From contig SBFV01000379.1 in assembly GCA_006227775.1 (NCBI GenBank), forward strand, positions 1 through 8,059: a stretch of DNA of 8,059 bases, read 5' to 3'. The notes under the pieces are model-generated. The model had not been told where the DNA came from. It saw only the letters and a list, made by a program, of their open reading frames with translations, and searched no databases. The position numbers and the translations under genes were made by a program. Origin of the DNA: Gammaproteobacteria bacterium (lineage in GTDB: Bacteria > Pseudomonadota > Gammaproteobacteria > Chromatiales > Chromatiaceae). Numbering within the stretch: position 1 is the first letter of the stretch; each line of letters starts with the position of its first letter. This document shows, in pieces, positions 6,228 to 8,059 of the stretch.

Positions 6228-6367
6228 GAAAGACATATTTACCGTAGCGGGTTCAGCGCGGCGGTGAATCGAAGCAGTCTCCCATCCCTGGTCCGTCAGC
6301 GCGTAAGCGTTCACACGCCCTTCGCTGGCTGGGCTGGCATGGGTAGCGCAACTCACTGATTTTCTTG

Positions 6368-6406
6368 CTCCATTTCCCCCTAGCGGGGGAGGGATGGGGA
6401 GAGTGG
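6368..6406. repeat. REP-like intergenic palindrome with GGGATGGGGAGAG tail
   Basis: TCCCCC (6375-6380) and GGGGGA (6385-6390) form a perfect stem around a TAGC loop, followed by GGGATGGGGAGAGTGGGG. A palindrome plus a G-rich GGGNTGGGG-type tail resembles dispersed extragenic repeats of many proteobacteria. A partial inverted copy of the tail, TCTCCCATCCCT, lies at 6278-6289 and matches with a single-base insertion. This suggests a degraded pair in opposite orientation. Copy number elsewhere in the genome cannot be judged from this window. Confidence 0.5.
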
Positions 6407-6414
6407 GGCTGAAC

Positions 6415-6430
6415 GGTTACGTCGGTGACC
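6415..6430. promoter_or_regulatory. Imperfect dyad GGTTAC-N4-GTGACC
   Basis: GGTTAC (6415-6420) and GTGACC (6425-6430) are inverted with one mismatch, about 90 bases before the activator's start codon. The size and spacing suit a dimeric DNA-binding protein such as an activator enhancer site or autoregulatory operator. No specific regulator is recognised. Confidence 0.28.
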
Positions 6431-6473
6431 AGGGCCTGGCAAAATGCCGGCAGCCGGGATATCAAAAGGTATA

Positions 6474-6509
6474 TCCGTTAAATAAACCGGAATTTCCGTT
6501 AATATAACC
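6474..6509 (+). promoter_or_regulatory. Two 15-bp direct repeats 21 bp apart next to the activator start
   Basis: TCCGTTAAATAAACC (6474-6488) and TCCGTTAATATAACC (6495-6509) agree at 12 of 15 positions and repeat at 21 bp, two helical turns. They are the most AT-rich DNA in this part of the window and end four bases before the ATG. They could be regulator sites on one face of the helix. Their AT cores could also include the activator's -10 region (TAATAT or TATAAC), which would imply a leaderless or very short-leader mRNA. Confidence 0.45.
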
Positions 6510-6512
6510 ACC

Positions 6513-8059
6513 ATGGATGCCCTGAACCAATGTCTGCTGAATCTCTGGCGACTGGCCGCTCACCACTGGCGGCTGGATGACAACCTGGGCGCCGTCGCCG
6601 CGGAGCTAGGCCCTGTCCTGGTTGTTCATCGTCTGCTGGTGCTGGAACTCGACCCGGGGGGGACCCGTCTCAGCCCCGCCGCCCACTGGGGGCTGGCCGC
6701 CCCGATCCCGGCTCCCCTGGCGGCCGCCAAACCCGTACCCGCCGTCCCGATGACGCTTTCGGTGCCATCCTCGCCGGCAAACCCCGATGCCTCCCGATCC
6801 CCGATGTCACGGGCGGCGGCCCGGGACATGGACCGATTGCGGGCCTGGTGCCGGGAGGGGCATGTCATCCAGGGAACGGCGGCGACGGTAGCGGGGCAAC
6901 TGCCGGGACTGGTGCCGCCGGCCTGGCCAGGGGAGGTCCTGGCCCTGGGGTTGGTCACGGGTGAGGATACCCTGGGCGTTCTGCTCATTGGCGCCGATCC
7001 GCCCGCACGCTGGGGCGAGGAACCGCGGACCCTGTTGCCGCTCCTGGCGGAGCCCATCGCCCTGGCCTTGCGCAATCATCAGCGTCTGCGGGAACTGTTG
7101 GCTTTGCGGGAGGCGGCGGAGGCGGATCGCCGCTCGCTCCTGGCCCGGCTGGGCCGCCGGGAACTCACCGATACCCTGATCGGGGCCGATGCCGGCCTGC
7201 GGGAGGTCATGCGTGGGGTGGAACTGGTCGCCCCAGCGGCGGCGCCCGTGCTGATCTTGGGGGAGACGGGGTCGGGCAAGGAGGTCATCGCCCGCGCCAT
7301 CCACGGCCGATCCGCCCGGGCCCAGGGACCCTTCCTGCGCGTCAACTGTGGCGCCATCCCCCCGGACCTGGTGGACTCGGAGCTGTTCGGCCACGAAAAG
7401 GGCAGTTTCACCGGCGCCGGGGCAAGGCGCCTGGGCTGGTTCGAGCGCGCCGACCGTGGCACCCTCTTCCTGGACGAGATCGGCGAACTGGCGCCGTCCA
7501 TCCAGGTGCGGTTGCTGCGCATCCTGCAGGATGGCAGCTTCGAGCGGGTCGGGGGGCAGCAGACCCTGCACGTCGATGTGCGCCTCATCGCCGCCACCCA
7601 TCGGGATCTGCGGGCCATGGTCGGGGATGGCCAGTTCCGTGCGGATCTCTGGTATCGGATCAACGTCTTTCCCCTCCACCTGCCCGCTCTGCGGGAAAGG
7701 CCCGAGGACATTCCCGCCCTGGCCAACCACTTCGCCGAAAAGGCGGCGGTGCGACTCGGCCTGGCGCTCCAGCTCCCCACCCCGGCTGACCTAGCCCTGC
7801 TGCGGGCCTACCCCTGGCCGGGCAACGTCCGGGAACTGGCCGCGGTCATCGAACGCGCCGCCATCCTCGGCGACGGTCAGGGGCTGGAGGTGGAGCGAGC
7901 CTTGGGCACCGGACCCCTACTCCATGGGGCGCAGTTACCGGCGCATGCTGCCAACACCAACGCCGCCACCGCTAACACCGCCGGGACTGCCACAGGCAGA
8001 AGCACCACCACAACCAACGGCACCGCTGCCGCTGGCACCCGCACCGGCAACGGATCCGC
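6513..8059 (+). CDS. Sigma54-dependent transcriptional activator, FhlA/NorR-like (3' partial)
   Basis: A bacterial enhancer-binding protein that uses ATP to open sigma54-RNA polymerase promoters; 515 residues are visible and the frame is open at the right edge. Residues about 1-190 look like a GAF sensor, with a Pro/Ala-rich stretch (about 61-98) interrupting it and a GAF-like end, LGVLLIGADPPARW. A helical linker follows (185-215). The AAA+ domain (about 220-455) has Walker A GETGSGKE (250-257), the sigma54 loop GSFTGA (297-302, usually GAFTGA), Walker B FLDEIG (319-324), likely arginine-finger region FRADLWYR (375-382) and GNVREL (437-442). The segment FPLHLPALRERPEDIP is very FhlA-like. 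After the AAA+ domain comes a Thr/Ala/Asn/Gly-rich tail; the HTH is beyond the window. No ribosome binding site precedes the ATG, but an in-frame stop at 6483-6485 excludes a longer ATG start. The ligand is unknown; NO is possible from context but no NorR iron ligands were identified. Confidence 0.93.
   Translation, partial: MDALNQCLLNLWRLAAHHWRLDDNLGAVAAELGPVLVVHRLLVLELDPGGTRLSPAAHWGLAAPIPAPLAAAKPVPAVPMTLSVPSSPANPDASRSPMSRAAARDMDRLRAWCREGHVIQGTAATVAGQLPGLVPPAWPGEVLALGLVTGEDTLGVLLIGADPPARWGEEPRTLLPLLAEPIALALRNHQRLRELLALREAAEADRRSLLARLGRRELTDTLIGADAGLREVMRGVELVAPAAAPVLILGETGSGKEVIARAIHGRSARAQGPFLRVNCGAIPPDLVDSELFGHEKGSFTGAGARRLGWFERADRGTLFLDEIGELAPSIQVRLLRILQDGSFERVGGQQTLHVDVRLIAATHRDLRAMVGDGQFRADLWYRINVFPLHLPALRERPEDIPALANHFAEKAAVRLGLALQLPTPADLALLRAYPWPGNVRELAAVIERAAILGDGQGLEVERALGTGPLLHGAQLPAHAANTNAATANTAGTATGRSTTTTNGTAAAGTRTGNGS
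7947..8059 (+). repeat. Low-complexity ACC/AAC/GCC-rich coding tract in the activator
   Basis: From 7947 to the window edge the coding strand is dominated by ACC, AAC, GCC and GGC codons, giving 37 residues made almost wholly of Thr, Ala, Asn and Gly with a TTTT run and no hydrophobic core. It lies just after the AAA+ domain, where most family members have a short linker to the HTH. It looks like a disordered linker that grew by imperfect triplet duplication; its length is unknown because the window ends. Confidence 0.7.

Noticed and set aside
6156..6356. 66-codon minus-strand open frame upstream of the transporter
   Set aside because: It has no ribosome binding site, no recognised domain and overlaps the transporter's control region and repeats. 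It is most likely non-coding, although a decayed dispersed repeat is possible.
6807..7730. 307-codon minus-strand open frame inside the sigma54 activator
   Set aside because: It is an antisense shadow of the AAA+ coding sequence, whose plus-strand motifs are unmistakable; the Gln/Pro/Gly-rich translation resembles no known family.
7348..7794. Plus-strand 148-codon open frame in a second frame of the activator
   Set aside because: It is a shadow frame; the activator's true frame is open from 6513 to the window edge with all AAA+ motifs in order.
6513..8059. Naming the activator norR
   Set aside because: Although NO-related genes are near, the AAA+ segment is closer to FhlA-type wording and the NorR iron-binding residues could not be identified in the atypical N-terminal domain.

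Overview
The window is high-GC bacterial DNA. It most likely comes from a gammaproteobacterium, perhaps a sulfur-oxidising or purple sulfur lineage of the Chromatiales type. The basis is the large fused PurL, the OmpA-type envelope protein, a sigma54 activator and a TauE/SafE-type transporter. The phylum is a fair inference; the order is a guess.

Layout. (1) Bases 1-1950 hold the C-terminal half of purL (+), cut by the window edge. (2) Bases 1951-2334 are a relatively AT-rich intergenic region with two candidate sigma70 promoters and a 10-bp palindrome. They lead to a short exported OmpA-family protein (2335-2922), closed by a very strong intrinsic terminator (2964-2998). (3) Bases 2999-3191 hold a G-quadruplex-capable purine tract and a TGAC-N4-GTCA dyad resembling an FNR/DNR box. 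They precede a tight three-gene operon: hemerythrin HHE protein, DUF2249 protein, and a 12-helix membrane protein reminiscent of NnrS or heme-copper oxidase subunit I. (4) A TSUP (TauE/SafE) transporter lies convergently on the minus strand (5206-6120). (5) The 392-bp divergent region 6121-6512 carries inverted and direct repeats, a REP-like hairpin and a possible -24/-12 promoter with an IHF-like site reading toward the transporter. (6) An FhlA/NorR-type sigma54 activator starts at 6513 and runs off the right edge while still open.

How the genes may work together. Hemerythrin, DUF2249 and NnrS-like membrane proteins are often neighbours in nitric-oxide or denitrification contexts. The operon is therefore best read as an NO/oxygen-responsive or diiron module, possibly under FNR/DNR-type control. 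The sigma54 activator is divergent from the TSUP transporter and may control it. purL and the OmpA-family gene look like unrelated housekeeping neighbours. No RNA genes, CRISPR arrays, transposases or integration sites were seen. The most distinctive points are the three-gene operon, the divergent activator/transporter control region, and the low-complexity Thr/Ala/Asn/Gly tail after the activator's AAA+ domain.
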